In this document: positions 42,539 through 54,332 of the stretch, one piece after another
How positions within the stretch are numbered: the stretch's first letter is position 1
Layout: each line of letters begins with the position of its first letter
Origin: Hygrophila difformis
Taxonomy: Eukaryota; Streptophyta; Magnoliopsida; Lamiales; Acanthaceae
Assembly: GCA_030278955.1 (NCBI GenBank)
Contig: JAOANR010000001.1
Location: 40,326,890 to 40,390,889 of the forward strand
Reading direction: 5' to 3'
Length of the DNA stretch: 64,000 bases
Made by a program: the position numbers and the translations under genes
The notes under the pieces: generated by a model
Databases searched by the model: none
Seen by the model: the letters and a program-made list of their open reading frames with translations, nothing else
What the model was told of the DNA's origin: nothing

Positions 42539-43180
42539 AAGCCCCATTGGAATAACATTCCAAATATATTGCCCTTGTAGGGTGGAGAATGCTGTGAGTT
42601 TCTTCGACTCATTTCTCCATCTTAATATGATAGAAACCAGATTTGCAATCAAATTTAGAAAACACTTTAGCACCTTTCATGCAATTAATTAAGTGTTCTC
42701 CACTCGGAATGTAATAACCATCCAATTGTATTATTTTATTAATACCTTATAATTTATTACCAACCTAGGTTTACTTCTTTTTATTACACCGTCATTTTTT
42801 ACCAAGAATCCAGGGGCTACTATAAGCTGAGACTCCAGGTTCTATGAGTTTAAGATCGATATGCTCTTTGATAATTTGTTGCATATCTTTCTTATCCTGC
42901 ATATTCGTTAAGATGGTTCGTATCGAACATACTCATATTTATATTGTTCTTTTACCTGTAGAGTTGCTTCGATCTTGTTTTTTTCTTCACACCATGCCAG
43001 AGGATCCTCGTTAAAGTTTCTCTGGATAAGCTTATTGACATTTTTGAGGGACAACTTAGTTTCCCCATCAATGTCTAATGAAGTTATTTTTAATGACTTC
43101 ATTTCCTGCATTGCTTCTTTGAGGTTTATAATTTTCTCAATAGATGCTTCATCAAACCCTTGTTGTCTAAATGACAACAA
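42539..43180 (-). pseudogene. Caulimovirid RT, N-terminal half
   Basis: Reading down from about 42960: IIKEHIDLKLIEPGVSAYSS, WFLVKNDGV, RLVINYKVL and TAFSTLQGQYIWNVIPMGL, the first RT motifs of Caulimoviridae. Several stops are present between 42700 and 42760. The 42908-43180 part (SIEKIINLKEAMQEM, DPLAWCEEKNK) is the protease-RT linker. The Athila insertion splits the gene at 42538/42539. Confidence 0.88.
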
Positions 43181-43219
43181 AGTCTTACCAAACTTTTTTA
43201 TACTGCATTTTTGGATGGG

Positions 43220-43918
43220 TTAGTTTGGCATCATTATCACACGTTTGCTGCGAAATAATATAGGCATTAACCTGTTGAATGCCTTTTCTCTGCGCAACAC
43301 CTGTATCTCATTTCCAAAACTTGTGGTGAATATTAACAAATTTCTTTTGTTATCTTGAACATATTTTGTAAAGAATTTTATGAAGAAATTACCTAACAAA
43401 ATATATGTTCCTGTATCATGAAAATAAATAGGAGGTGTTTTTAACTTGTACCAAGGCGTACCAAATGCTCCTCCTATCATGATATTGGCTTGTCGAATAA
43501 CTTTACTTAGTACTAACATTTCTGGGAAAACTCCTGGTTTTTTCGTGCAAATACCTGATCCTGAATCAATATAAGCTGCAAAATATTCTGACTTATATTG
43601 TTCATATATTATACCTACTGAGATATAAATGGAAAATGGACTTTCATTTAATTCTGATTGTATGACCTTTCAGATTAAATTCTATTTCATTATCCTTCCT
43701 TACCCATGGTTTATGACTTTCGAGAAAATTTAATCCCAAAATTATAACCCCATTGTCTTTTCCGGCGGTGCCTAAGACTCTGATTTTGTGTCCTACTATT
43801 TCAATTGTTCCTTCATAGGTTCCAATTGATGGTTGTTGCAAGAAGTATAAGATATCACATGGAAACCGATTAATTTTTTCAGTGATATTAAATATAACTT
43901 GTATTTCTTTCCATCATT
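43220..43918 (-). pseudogene. Caulimovirid aspartic protease region
   Basis: Protease active site IDSGSGICTKKPGVFP at about 43540-43590 and the later TYILLGNFFIKFF, in the order seen in caulimovirid polyproteins. Upstream, residues such as VIILGLNFLESHKPWV precede it. One frame change near 43640. The N gap truncates it at 43918. Confidence 0.75.
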
Positions 43919-44418
43919 NNNNNNNNNNNNNNNNNNNNNNNNNNNNNNNNNNNNNNNNNNNNNNNNNNNNNNNNNNNNNNNNNNNNNNNNNNNNNNNNNN
44001 NNNNNNNNNNNNNNNNNNNNNNNNNNNNNNNNNNNNNNNNNNNNNNNNNNNNNNNNNNNNNNNNNNNNNNNNNNNNNNNNNNNNNNNNNNNNNNNNNNNN
44101 NNNNNNNNNNNNNNNNNNNNNNNNNNNNNNNNNNNNNNNNNNNNNNNNNNNNNNNNNNNNNNNNNNNNNNNNNNNNNNNNNNNNNNNNNNNNNNNNNNNN
44201 NNNNNNNNNNNNNNNNNNNNNNNNNNNNNNNNNNNNNNNNNNNNNNNNNNNNNNNNNNNNNNNNNNNNNNNNNNNNNNNNNNNNNNNNNNNNNNNNNNNN
44301 NNNNNNNNNNNNNNNNNNNNNNNNNNNNNNNNNNNNNNNNNNNNNNNNNNNNNNNNNNNNNNNNNNNNNNNNNNNNNNNNNNNNNNNNNNNNNNNNNNNN
44401 NNNNNNNNNNNNNNNNNN
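43919..44418. other. Assembly gap, 500 N
   Basis: Exactly 500 N, a placeholder. It falls between the viral movement protein and protease. Confidence 0.99.
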
Positions 44419-44471
44419 CAGGGCATTTAATCTTTATATTATCTACCCAATGGATTGAGGAGTTAGATTTT

Positions 44472-45192
44472 TTATGAACTCCTTTCCTTTATATGCAATA
44501 ATCTTGTCTTCCAAAAAGACATACGGCTTGCATACTCAATTCTAACACTCGTTGATCTGTCTACAATTGGGTGATCTCTTATTTGTATGTCTACTCTTTC
44601 TAACCTTAGAATCTGTGTAGGATTTGGAGTAATGACTTTGGCGAATTCCTTGAAAATTCTAGGAATTTCTATATATTCTTTTATGAGAAATAAGTCAGAA
44701 TGATGACTATTGGAAAGTGCATAACAAATTCTATAAGTTATAGAATAAAGCATATTCTCTTCTGTCATCAGATCTTTTCTTTTGAAATCCTGCTGAGGGG
44801 TTAGAACTCTGCTGAAATCTTGATCAACTAAGTTATAGGAAATTCGGGGATGAATGTCAAACATTAACTTCCTTGCATATAAATTTCCTACCATAGTTCG
44901 AAGAAGACCATCTCTAAGGTTATTGATCCTTCTATAGATGTAATTCCAAATCAATACCTTCTTTGAAGGTTGCCTTTATTACTACTTCAATGGCTCCTAT
45001 GTGGATCCATTTCATAGTAATGGCAATATCTTCCTTCATTCTACTTAATTCCTCAAGAATTTCTTGTTTAGGAATTAATTGCGTATGCATAACATTACAA
45101 GTAAGTTCAACAGGAATTGCAAACTCACCTGCACTTACCTTGTAAATGATGTTATTGTAAATGATGTTATGTCTTGTCTGGTTGAGTCCCAT
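44472..45192 (-). pseudogene. Caulimovirid movement protein (30K family)
   Basis: Two overlapping open pieces (45192-44932 and 44954-44472) in different frames. Visible are MKWIHIGAIEVVIKATFKEG, then VGNLYARKLMFDIHPRISYN and SITYRICYALSNSHHSD, which match the caulimovirid movement protein in order and spacing. This protein widens plasmodesmata for cell-to-cell spread. A frameshift near 44950 breaks it and the C-terminus runs into the gap. Confidence 0.82.
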
Positions 45193-45396
45193 TTGATTGA
45201 GAATTCATCCAATTCCATCGATTATGAATCCGTCATATAGGCTAAGGTTGGAGTCTTGTCGCATTATACTTTCCATGGTTCGATTTGAGATCGTCATCCT
45301 TGAAAATAATCCAGACAGGTTCTCAGTGGTCTGAATCCTATCCTCTTTAGTCAGACTCGATTGAAGATCCATCTGAATATGAATCTGAGTCGCTTC

Positions 45397-46724
45397 TTAG
45401 TTCTTCTTCGTAGATTCTTTCGTCCAAGGGGATATCTTCAAATTGATATACTGGTACCAATTTTCCATGGTAGACAACTTCCACGATGTCCTCTGTGGCT
45501 TCTTACATCCGTATCTCACAATTCTGAGTGCAATCCGTGAGATATGGCCTCTGACTCCACACTTCCAACAGTTGCAGTCTTTGAAACTTTCGTTGGCTCG
45601 GGTATGGGCTCGTCTGAACGTTCTTTTTGACGTCGTTCTCCCATTGCTTCTTGTTGTTGAGCTTGTTGAGTTTTGGGATGAAATTTCCATCGTTCCTGTT
45701 CTTTGTCTTGTTTTTTATGTTCTGGCTTTGCTTTTGGACCACCATGCTCTTCTTCTTCCGAATTGAGGCCTTTTGAAACTCTTGCTGTATGAGCCTTGAC
45801 TCTTCTTCTTCCTTCTCTTTTCTTCTGATTCTCCTATAATTGTTGGAAAATCATTATTCTCACTACAAAGAGGGGTTCTTTTTATTTTACCTCTTAGTCT
45901 TTTGATGTTCTTTTGGGCTGCTTCCTGTTGACAACATTCTCTGATCTTATCCTTTAAGAAGGACATTCTTCGAGCTATTGAGTCCACCGTACCAGGGGGT
46001 ACTGAGTGTGACTGGATCTACATATCTCTCCAAGGGCTGCAAATCAATGCAAAGAACATGGGACATGCCACTTCGGTCGTCATCTTACTCCAGAAAAAGT
46101 ATTTACAAAACCAGTAGATATATTCGTCTATTGCACAAATACTTCTTAATTCTAGACCGAAGAGGGCTTGGGTATAGACCTTGATCTTTTCAGCTTCCTT
46201 TTCTTCAAAATAAACATCTCCTACAAAATGGGTTTAGAATAGGAAACAAAATCGTTCGCAGATTGTTCTTGTGGATTCTCCTTCGAGGATTTGCTCCTTT
46301 AAAGCCGTCGTGGAGTTTTTCCATCCAAACTTTGCAGATCCTTCGAGACTTAGCTCTATTAATCTGACAAAGTTTTCTTTATCGAGATCCAGGGTGGTTG
46401 CTGCGATCTTCATTGAGGCTACCCATTCCTCGATCAGCTCCTCGATGTTTCGGAAGTCAATGACGTCAAGTTCAGTGTTATGCCATATGGATTTAGTGGC
46501 TGTAACATCGTTTTGGCCCATGGTGTGGATTCTAGTGCTCTACTCGGGTTCCGTCCTGGGTTTCGCCTGGGATTGAACATCACCTCGGGATACCTGTTCA
46601 TTTGGAAGTCTGCACCTTCTCTCATTGGAACATCAAATGATTCATCATGGATCACGTTGGATCTTGATTCTTCCGCATAACTCAACTGGAGAACTTCATT
46701 GGGTTTCACATTAAGCAGATCCAT
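45397..46724 (-). pseudogene. Caulimovirid coat-protein region, decayed
   Basis: Fragments in several frames: VIDFRNIEELIEEWVASMK and LIELSLEGSAKFGWKNS (46234-46521), a basic stretch, and a zinc-knuckle start CNCWKCGVRGHISR (45397-45690), which lacks the last Cys in frame. A W-containing helical region before a CCHC knuckle fits a caulimovirid coat protein. It precedes the movement protein. Confidence 0.65.
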
Positions 46725-46779
46725 AATCCCAAGCTGGGAAAATGATTATGTAAGTTCTTGTAGATCTGATAGATCTGCC

Positions 46780-47280
46780 CTGGAAACACTCATTCGATTG
46801 TTTTCAGGAGATCAATCATTAGTTATTCTTGTGATTTTTGCTTTGGGACCATGGTTGCTTTACCTCTTGGTGTAAAGCTTGTACCGGTCCAAATGCATCT
46901 CTAGTACTTGCTTGAATATTCTTGGAAGATCCAAGAATATCCTTCTATCTTTTCTTGATATCCGAAATATCAAATTTCAGATTCAAAATTTCTTTTTTTA
47001 GCTCCTCTGCTGTTTGATTCAAGTTATCCATTTTTCCAGGTAAAATCAATACCTGCGTCCCATAATCTTGAATCGTCTTTTAGATTTCCCTTAAGTCCTG
47101 TGAGAACTTAGAGCTATCCGAATCGATTTCTTTCCAATCAGTTCCTCTCATTTTTATGGAAAGAAATCCTTTTAATAGTATATTGTCTTTTGGATAGTTC
47201 AAGAATTTCCTCTGAAAATTTCTAAATTTTATTTCCATATTTTGGAAATAACTTACAGATTTCAAATTATTTCAATCTAT
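46780..47280 (-). pseudogene. Caulimovirid small 5' ORF region
   Basis: Between PBS and coat protein. One open piece (47265-47080) holds KFRNFQRKFLNYPKDNILLKG; further coiled-coil-like residues follow after a stop. Position fits the small leader-proximal ORF of caulimovirids; function not assigned. Confidence 0.4.
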
Positions 47281-47357
47281 GAAATAATTAAATCTTCATC
47301 ATTAAGAGATAAAATATTATAAATAATATAATTAATATGTTTTTCAATAAAACCTAG

Positions 47358-47369
47358 GCTCTGATACCA
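47358..47369 (-). other. Caulimovirid primer binding site, tRNA-Met type
   Basis: Minus strand TGGTATCAGAGC, which marks the conventional genome start in Caulimoviridae. Here it sits just upstream of the viral ORFs and has no LTR beside it. Confidence 0.8.
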
Positions 47370-47660
47370 TTTTTCATGCGCTTCGGGTGTTGTTTATATA
47401 ATGAAAACGAAAAGATGATTAAAGCATAGAAAGTCAAACTTCTGTGGGGTTTGAATGAAATAATGGAAAAGTTGTTGAGGTCATTTATTAATTTCAAAAA
47501 GGTCATTTGGCTCAGTTTCACACAAACTTAGTTTCTGATGGCCTATTTCTAGGAATGCAACTATTCGTGGCCTAAAAAAACCAACTGCCTTTTGGTTGCC
47601 CATTTTTTCTTTATCCCTAAAATAAATTAGATGAGGAGAAGGTTTAGGTTCCAAAATAGC
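47370..47660. other. Short flank between viral integrate and right Athila element
   Basis: About 290 bp, no gene. Contains TAGGCCA words (47500-47570, minus strand) similar to 18175-18275. The last five bases (ATAGC, 47656-47660) would be the left TSD of the Athila element. Confidence 0.5.
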
Positions 47661-50401
47661 TGAAACTTTTGACGAGTTTGCGTGACACGAGTATTTTCCA
47701 AATTTTCTTACTGGTTTATTGCTCGAGGAGGAAACTGCGATTTCAAATGGCGCCTCGAGAATCCCCGGTGACGGCCATGAAACTTTTGCACCCAAGCCAA
47801 GTTTCATTTTGCTGCTGGGGGGTTGAAGAACAGTCTAAATACAATTTCCAAGTTCGGATTTATTAAAATGAAAAGAGTTATGATTGGGGGAAGGGGTTTA
47901 AGAATATATTAAGATTTCCCTTTTTATTACTCCTGTGGGGTTCAAACGGCGCTGTGGTCCTCTCAGCCATGAAACTTTTGACAACTATCACGATGCAACA
48001 GGAATGGACCTTCAGTCTGTCACCCTGAAAGTCCCTGATATCTGCACCATGATGCTTCTCTAAATTTCATGTCAAAGAGATACCGGCCATGAAATTCTTG
48101 AACATCTTCCCACTGTAAGAGTATTTGCCCAAAATGTTGTTTTTTTATTTACTCGTGTCAAGAAACTGTGCTCCCGAAAGCGCACGGTCAAAAATTGCAG
48201 TAATTTATAGTAAGTACCGGATCGTTCACTGGAGGATGTGCGATGGAAGCAGGGCCCACGTCGTTTACTAAGATTTTCCACTCGGTTACTCGTTTCAAGT
48301 TTTGCAAGGGTTTCTATCAACTACTTGACATAATTTAAACCAGATCATGAAAGCAGTAAAAATTATTCTACAAAGCATGGTAAACGAGATCGAAGAAAGC
48401 AATTAAATCTATACTACGAAAGCAATATAAAATTATGCTACACTATCTAGAAAGCAGATTTAAATATGACAGAAGGGACAGGGAGGAAATAATAAAGATT
48501 GGACAAGGTTCAGATGAAACACAATTAAACTTCCATTTTTTTATACACAGATCTTAGCTTGGGATAATCCTCCAGTTAGCTAACTCTCATGCTCTCTATA
48601 CCATGTTCCCTTTAACAGACAGGTACTTACAGTAAGAGTTTACATGCTCTTAAGACAGCAATTTCTAAGATACCATAAACTCTTAACTCCCTTTGCAATG
48701 CCTTGCAGAAGTATGTTAATCATTTACGGTGGACGAGCAACACCTGTCAAATCATTAGTTGACATGCCAAGTACTGCTATCAATCCCCCATGTCACATCC
48801 AAAGTTTCAAATCAAGCCCCAAACCATTCCATAACTCTCAAACCTTTTAACAGATGGACAGCCCCTAATTCTTCCGAGTGACCTCTATGAAAGCATTTAA
48901 AAGGAAAGCAGTAAAGAAAGCTGTAAAGAAAGCATTTAAATCTATCACTCAGAATTGTTAAAAACGTCTCTTTCCGTTAGTATAAAAGAGCCCCTGGTCT
49001 TGGTGACCAGATGCAGATCAAGAACCCCCAAGATATTAATAAGCCACAGGGCTTACAACATCTGGGTAGTTATGAGATACAAACTAAATGAAACAGATCC
49101 ATAAATGAACCTATTCCGGATGTACTCACTCAAGACTCAATTCTAGACTTTGGCAGAAGAAGATAGTAGTCGAAGGAATATTCGACCTTACCTTATAAAT
49201 TCACCAAGGCCTATATGTTGTTTCTCTAGTATTATTTATCACATCTCATCTACACCCAAGTGGATATTTGACTTAATGCGATATCTAATATCAGATTTCC
49301 AACACACAGCAATTTTGAGAAGCAAATGAATATTTGAAAATCATTCCCAAGACAGGTACTAAACTCTCAATTAAAACACAGATCCTTTCAGTCTAGGTGA
49401 GACCTAATCGCTGACTCTGCTTCTAAGCTCTCAAAATCAACCCCCAGTGGAAGATGAATTAGTCATAACTGTTGAATTTATCCCTTACTCAGATCCGGAT
49501 TTTATAAAGGAATTTTTGTTGGAAATTTATTGTGCAGCATCAGATTTATATCAAGACTTCTATGTCCAAGGGGAAGGATCCCCAAAATAATAGTATGACC
49601 ACAACATCTACATAATAGTATCATGCATACAAGTATATGAAAAGGAAAATAAAATACCCAAAATATATGGTGGGGTTAGACAGAATGCGATACACAAGAG
49701 TGAATTAGCCTGAGATGAGAAGAAATCGGCTAAAAGAGTGCCAGAGACAGTTGGGGTTTTCCGGACTGCAAACATCTGCTGTCCGGTTCCCAATTATCCA
49801 AGATGAATGGTTGTAGACAGAAAGAATCCCAAACGACGGTGACCGCCGTCATTCAGTTTTCTTTTGTCTGTGAGTGGAAGAAGAACCCACATATTTCTTG
49901 CTGTAATATTTCTCAACTGATGTTGGTCGACATCAGTTGATACTATTGCAACTTGAATTCAGGTTGAGAAATTAAGATAAGGAAAATTAAAACTGTATCT
50001 GATTAGGAATTGGCTGAGTGACTAATCGAAACTCTTAGTGAAGAGAACGCTCGCCGAAGCTTCCACCAACCACTAATCAGATCATGCAAAATAACAGATA
50101 ATGATTGACACACAGAAGACGGGTTAGTCGATATCCCTGTGAAGGGACCTTTCACCAACATTAATCTGTGCGTTTCTCATTATCCGTTCATACACACAAT
50201 GAAAGAGAAAAACATAAAAGTAAGAAAAATATTTTTGGTATTGTGTGGGTGTTAAGCACACAATAATTGGACACTAGTGGGTTGAAATGTGTAATGGATA
50301 GAAATTAGGTGAAATGGGCCTAGGCCCAATACACCCATGCAACTTACACAAATCATGAAAGAAAATGTTTTTGGAGTTTTCAAAATAGAGGGGATAGTTC
50401 A

Positions 50402-50865
50402 ATTTGAATTATTGGGGTAATTCGAATTGAGAATGCATGAAGGATGAAGTATCACTTTACTCAATTGATCATTGCTAGAAATTGGAGCATCATCTAATTC
50501 GAATTATTGGCCAATTCGAATTAATTCGAATTGGACAACTCGAATTGGCGAAGTCTCTTTCTTGCTCAAATTGACTAAGGCATTTACCTCAAAGGGAGGG
50601 TGAGTTCGAATTGTCCAGCAAATTCGAATTAATTCGAATTGGACAATTCGAATTGGTAAGAGGTGGAAAATAAACTAAGGCATGAAGGGGTGGCAATGGA
50701 TACAATGTGGTTTTCAACCCAATTCGAATTGTTGAGCAGTTCGAATTAACTCGAATGGAATAATTCGAATTGGTTGAAAACCACATAAAGAGAATAGTTT
50801 GGCTATGCAATTCGAATTTCTCTTAGCAATTCGAATTAATTCGAATTGCCTCAATTCGAATCACA
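50402..50865. repeat. ATTCGAAT palindrome field 1
   Basis: Many copies of AATTCGAATT and diverged forms (ACTCGAATT, AGTTCGAATT), often as pairs AATTCGAATTAATTCGAATT flanked by further half-sites in opposite orientation. It recurs in the right LTR from about 63902 to the window edge. Confidence 0.85.
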
Positions 50866-51798
50866 TATTTTCAGACAACAATTTTTGTTCTCACAAGTAT
50901 GGGTTAGGTGAACACTGTACTGTAATGATAGGTTTAGATTTACTAAATCCCTCATCTCACATCAGTGTCATTTCACAGCCACCCTAGTGAGATTTTCAAG
51001 AAATAAACGAATACATGTCTAATGGGTATTGGCCAGATTCAAACCCTATTTCTACAAACAAGAAATCAGAGATCAAAGAGCCTAAAACATCTAGTTATCT
51101 AAGAACTACATGAGTAAACTAAGAACACTCAAGTTATCTAAGGAAGCACGAAATAAGATTAAGGCAGGAAGAATAAAACTAAAATACAAATTAACACAGA
51201 CATTAAAAACATCTAAAACCTAAGAACATTTATTTGAAGCTCTAAGGCACTAAATCAAGCCAAGGACCCAACAATCATGCATTTATTAAGTTTGAATGTC
51301 AACTAGGACATAATAAATGTAACCTAGTTGAAACAAACAAACACACTAAACATTTATTTCTAGGGAAAGCATTAAAGAGTGCCAAAACAAATGGATAAAA
51401 CCATTTCTGGAAATTTTCCTTGTATTGACACTTGAAAGCAAAATAAGAACCCAAAACCATCATTAGCTTGAAGGTAGGGTTTATTCTAACTAGAAAGCAT
51501 GTAAACATATGGAAAATGGCTACTCTAAGGGTTACACAAACTGCTTCTACACTAACTAAGATCAAAGCATGTAAAGATTACACTACTTGCAAGAAAAATA
51601 AACTAAACTAAACTAAACTACCTACCTAACCCTTAAAGGGTGTGGAACCTCCTGCTGTTCTTTTTGTCCCAAGCTGTCTTTTGGTTAAAATTCTTGATCT
51701 CTTCATTCTGTTGTGGAAGGTCTGCTTTTATAGACAATCTTCAAAACCCTAGGCCCACCAGTGTTGTGCACAGCTTTCTTTGGATGAATTGTTGAGTG

Positions 51799-52260
51799 AA
51801 GTTCGAATTATCTCAACCAATTCGAATTAATTCGAATTGTGAGATCTCTTCCTTGAGCTGGAGTTGTAGCCTTTAGTAGTCAATTCGAATTGTTGAGGAT
51901 AATTCGAATTGATCTTTTCTCGAATTGGATGAGGGTTTCTGCTTGGCTTCCTTGCGCTTGTTGGCAATTCGAATTGTTTGTGCCAATTCGAATTAATTCG
52001 AATTGGACAATTCGAATTGCATCTTCTTCTTGCCTTTGGGCTTCTTCTCTCTTCATTCCCTAATTCGAATTAATTCGAACTTGAACAATTCGAATTAGGC
52101 TTCTTCTCTCTTCATTCCCTAATTCGAATTAATTCGAACTTGAACAATTCGAATTAGACTTCTGCATCCCTTCCAACACTTAACCAATTCTTTGCTCTCT
52201 TTAGCAATTCGAATTGTTGTGCAATTCGAATTAATTCGAATTGCTCACAATTCGAATTAT
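51799..52260. repeat. ATTCGAAT palindrome field 2
   Basis: Second field of the same palindromes in the LTR, including a direct duplication of about 58 bp (the stretches ending at 52100 and 52158). Separated from field 1 by about 930 bp without the motif. Confidence 0.85.
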
Positions 52261-52592
52261 GCTTCAACACTTAACCAAATTTCAGTTGTGGGATTTTCAA
52301 TCTTTTTCCCATCTTTTTGGATTTTTGTGGGCTCTTTTATTCTTTTGCCCATCTTTTCATTCCTTTTTCTTTTCTTTTTCCTTTTTTCATGTTTTTGGAT
52401 TTTTCTAACACAAATACAATTTAAAATTGCATGTTTTGTGTCTTTTTGTCACCGGCTCGATGTTTTTACAAACTCGCATTAATCTATCAAATTCAACTGC
52501 TTTCTTATTGAAATAAGATGGAATCACGATCAAAATGTCCGTCTCAGACACGGAAATGGATTGGAAATAATGGACAATTTTGGCCATTATCA

Positions 52593-52608
52593 ACATCCTC
52601 ACATTTAA
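52593..52608 (-). other. Polypurine tract of second Athila element
   Basis: Minus strand TTAAATGTGAGGATGT adjoins the LTR start TGATAATGG. Near-identical to the PPT of the 21-kb element. Confidence 0.7.
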
Positions 52609-54332
52609 TACTGATCGTCCCGAGCAGTCAGAGTCAGTGCTCCTAAGAGCTTGGACTCTGCATATTCAATCCATTTACGTGGCCTCAGAAATTTCATTCT
52701 TTTTATATTGGGATAAGACAATCAAAATTACAAGTATTAAACTCTCTTGGTTGCAGTGTTTAATGGAATGATACTTCTCACTTGAGTGAACATACAAATC
52801 AATCATTATTGTTAATTCTTCTTGAATATGTGTTTAGAAAATCACATTGGCTTAATTCTTGAATTTAGGCATGACATGAATCATTAATCAATCAAAGCAG
52901 AGCCTCACATATAGTAGAATCGGAAAGTTCACTCACTCTCAAGATTGGCTTTTATTATTAACGCTCGAGATCGAATTCAATTAAATTCTCCCATAAGCTT
53001 GCAACTGGACCAACTCGCCACCGGCTCATTTCCTCAAATCGAGATCCCAAGGTCTTACTCAAGGTTGTAACGGGGCATACGGTTGTAAGATTTGGTAGGA
53101 AAAGGAATTTATTGGGTTAAAAAGTGGCAAGAATTAATTCTATCATAACTTGGCATTTGTTTAAAAATTTATGATCATCAATTTCTTTTTTTTTTTTTTT
53201 TTCATATTGCATGACATTAGACTAAGTCTAATTTGCTTTGTCATTTGCAATTTATTTTTGTTGAATGGAACTCAACACTTTTCTTTTCTTTTTCTTATCT
53301 TTATCTTTTTTTTTTTGAATCGGTTTATTGAATACCGATGATACACTTTTGATGATCAAAAATTTAGTGCCTTAATAGAATTCGTTCTTGCACACTTGGG
53401 TTTGAATTTTTGGTCTTTTTATAAGGCTGGGAATAATATAGAGGGCTTCAAAGAAAAATTAGGCTCAAAGTGGTTAATCCTAAAGGGAAAATATTTTTGG
53501 GTTTGGAATTCAAACGAAAGCCAAAATTTTGGGTTTTCTAAGTGCCTCGATCATATGCTCGATTTCGGGAATATGGCATGGTCTTGAATCGGTCCCAATT
53601 GCAAGTTCTAGTGCCCTTTAATCGAATTGATTCACACAATCAAAGAAGTATTGAGTAAAAATGACTCGGCTCAGATCTCACAAGGGACGGTTTGATCATG
53701 TCATACATTTATTCTCAAATTTAACCTTTGAAAAATTCTTACAACTTATTCAATCAAATTCTCAACATGAAAGTTTGTTAGTCTTTCAAGTGATCATATC
53801 ATTGGATTTTTATAGCTCAAAACTTCGAGAATTTATGTCATGCATATTTTTAATTGTTTTATCCCAATGTAATAGTCTGAAGATTTCGTCATCAGCCTAA
53901 ATTCAACATGTGAATTTAGGTGACAGATTTATGCTTGTTTTATGCCGGTTTGTTTAATTGAAAGCAGTAAAAAGAGACACTGTGAACATGCAAGCATGTC
54001 ACAGCTTGTTTTTGGCGTGACAGTCACTTATTCATCTTGGACTGTCACACATCTTTTTCAAATAATGGAGAACTCAAGACGGAATTCTCTTGTGGAAAGC
54101 AATAAATGTACGACTGCCCAAAATATGTCGTACACCCATCATAACAGATAATTCTAAGGTTCGTTATACAGTACACGACCTTAGTTACAATCAGACATCA
54201 ATACAGACAAAGCTGTACACTTGGATAGGTTAGCGTCAAAGATCAGTCAGAACGTTACCAAAATACGGTTCCGGTGAGTCCAGTCAAAAGTGAATCTTTA
54301 CAGATTCCGTCCATCTTCAGCATCTTTCCCTT
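52609..54332. other. Non-coding region between PPT and F-box gene
   Basis: About 1.7 kb, AT-rich, with long T runs (53187-53203, 53308-53317) and no supported gene. Confidence 0.5.

Larger units (their letters stand above)
18600..47369 (-). other. Endogenous caulimovirid (pararetrovirus) integrate, split by an Athila element
   Basis: Minus-strand viral remnant. From the tRNA-Met PBS (47369) it reads: small leader ORF, coat-protein region with zinc knuckle, movement protein, aspartic protease, RT, RNase H, a decayed 3' ORF and a promoter with an as-1-like element. Without the 21.3-kb insertion it is near 7.5-8 kb, about one caulimovirid genome. The coat-movement-protease-RT order resembles the cavemovirus/solendovirus side of Caulimoviridae, an inference. 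Many stops and shifts and a 500-base gap are present, so it is an inactive fossil. Confidence 0.85.
47661..52592 (-). repeat. 3' LTR of the second Athila element (4932 bp)
   Basis: Starts TGAAACTTTTGACG and ends GGCCATTATCA, followed by the PPT. It has the conserved block AAAGCGCACGGT...CGGATCGTTCA near 48177-48230, a TATA candidate on the minus strand (51725-51733) and two dense fields of ATTCGAAT palindromes. Short ORFs inside are not convincing. Confidence 0.94.

Noticed and set aside
43882..44477. Long ORFs across 43882-44477
   Set aside because: Made of the N gap; no sequence content.
50402..50865. CRISPR-like array
   Set aside because: Palindromic short repeats with irregular spacing inside a plant LTR; no regular spacers and no cas genes.
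50402..52260. Heat-shock elements in the ATTCGAAT fields
   Set aside because: Heat-shock elements need GAAnnTTC spacing of two; here the half-sites abut or are four apart, so the match is not real.
53396..54151. Small plus-strand ORFs in the second Athila 3' region
   Set aside because: Short, AT-rich, no motif; the region behaves as untranslated sequence.
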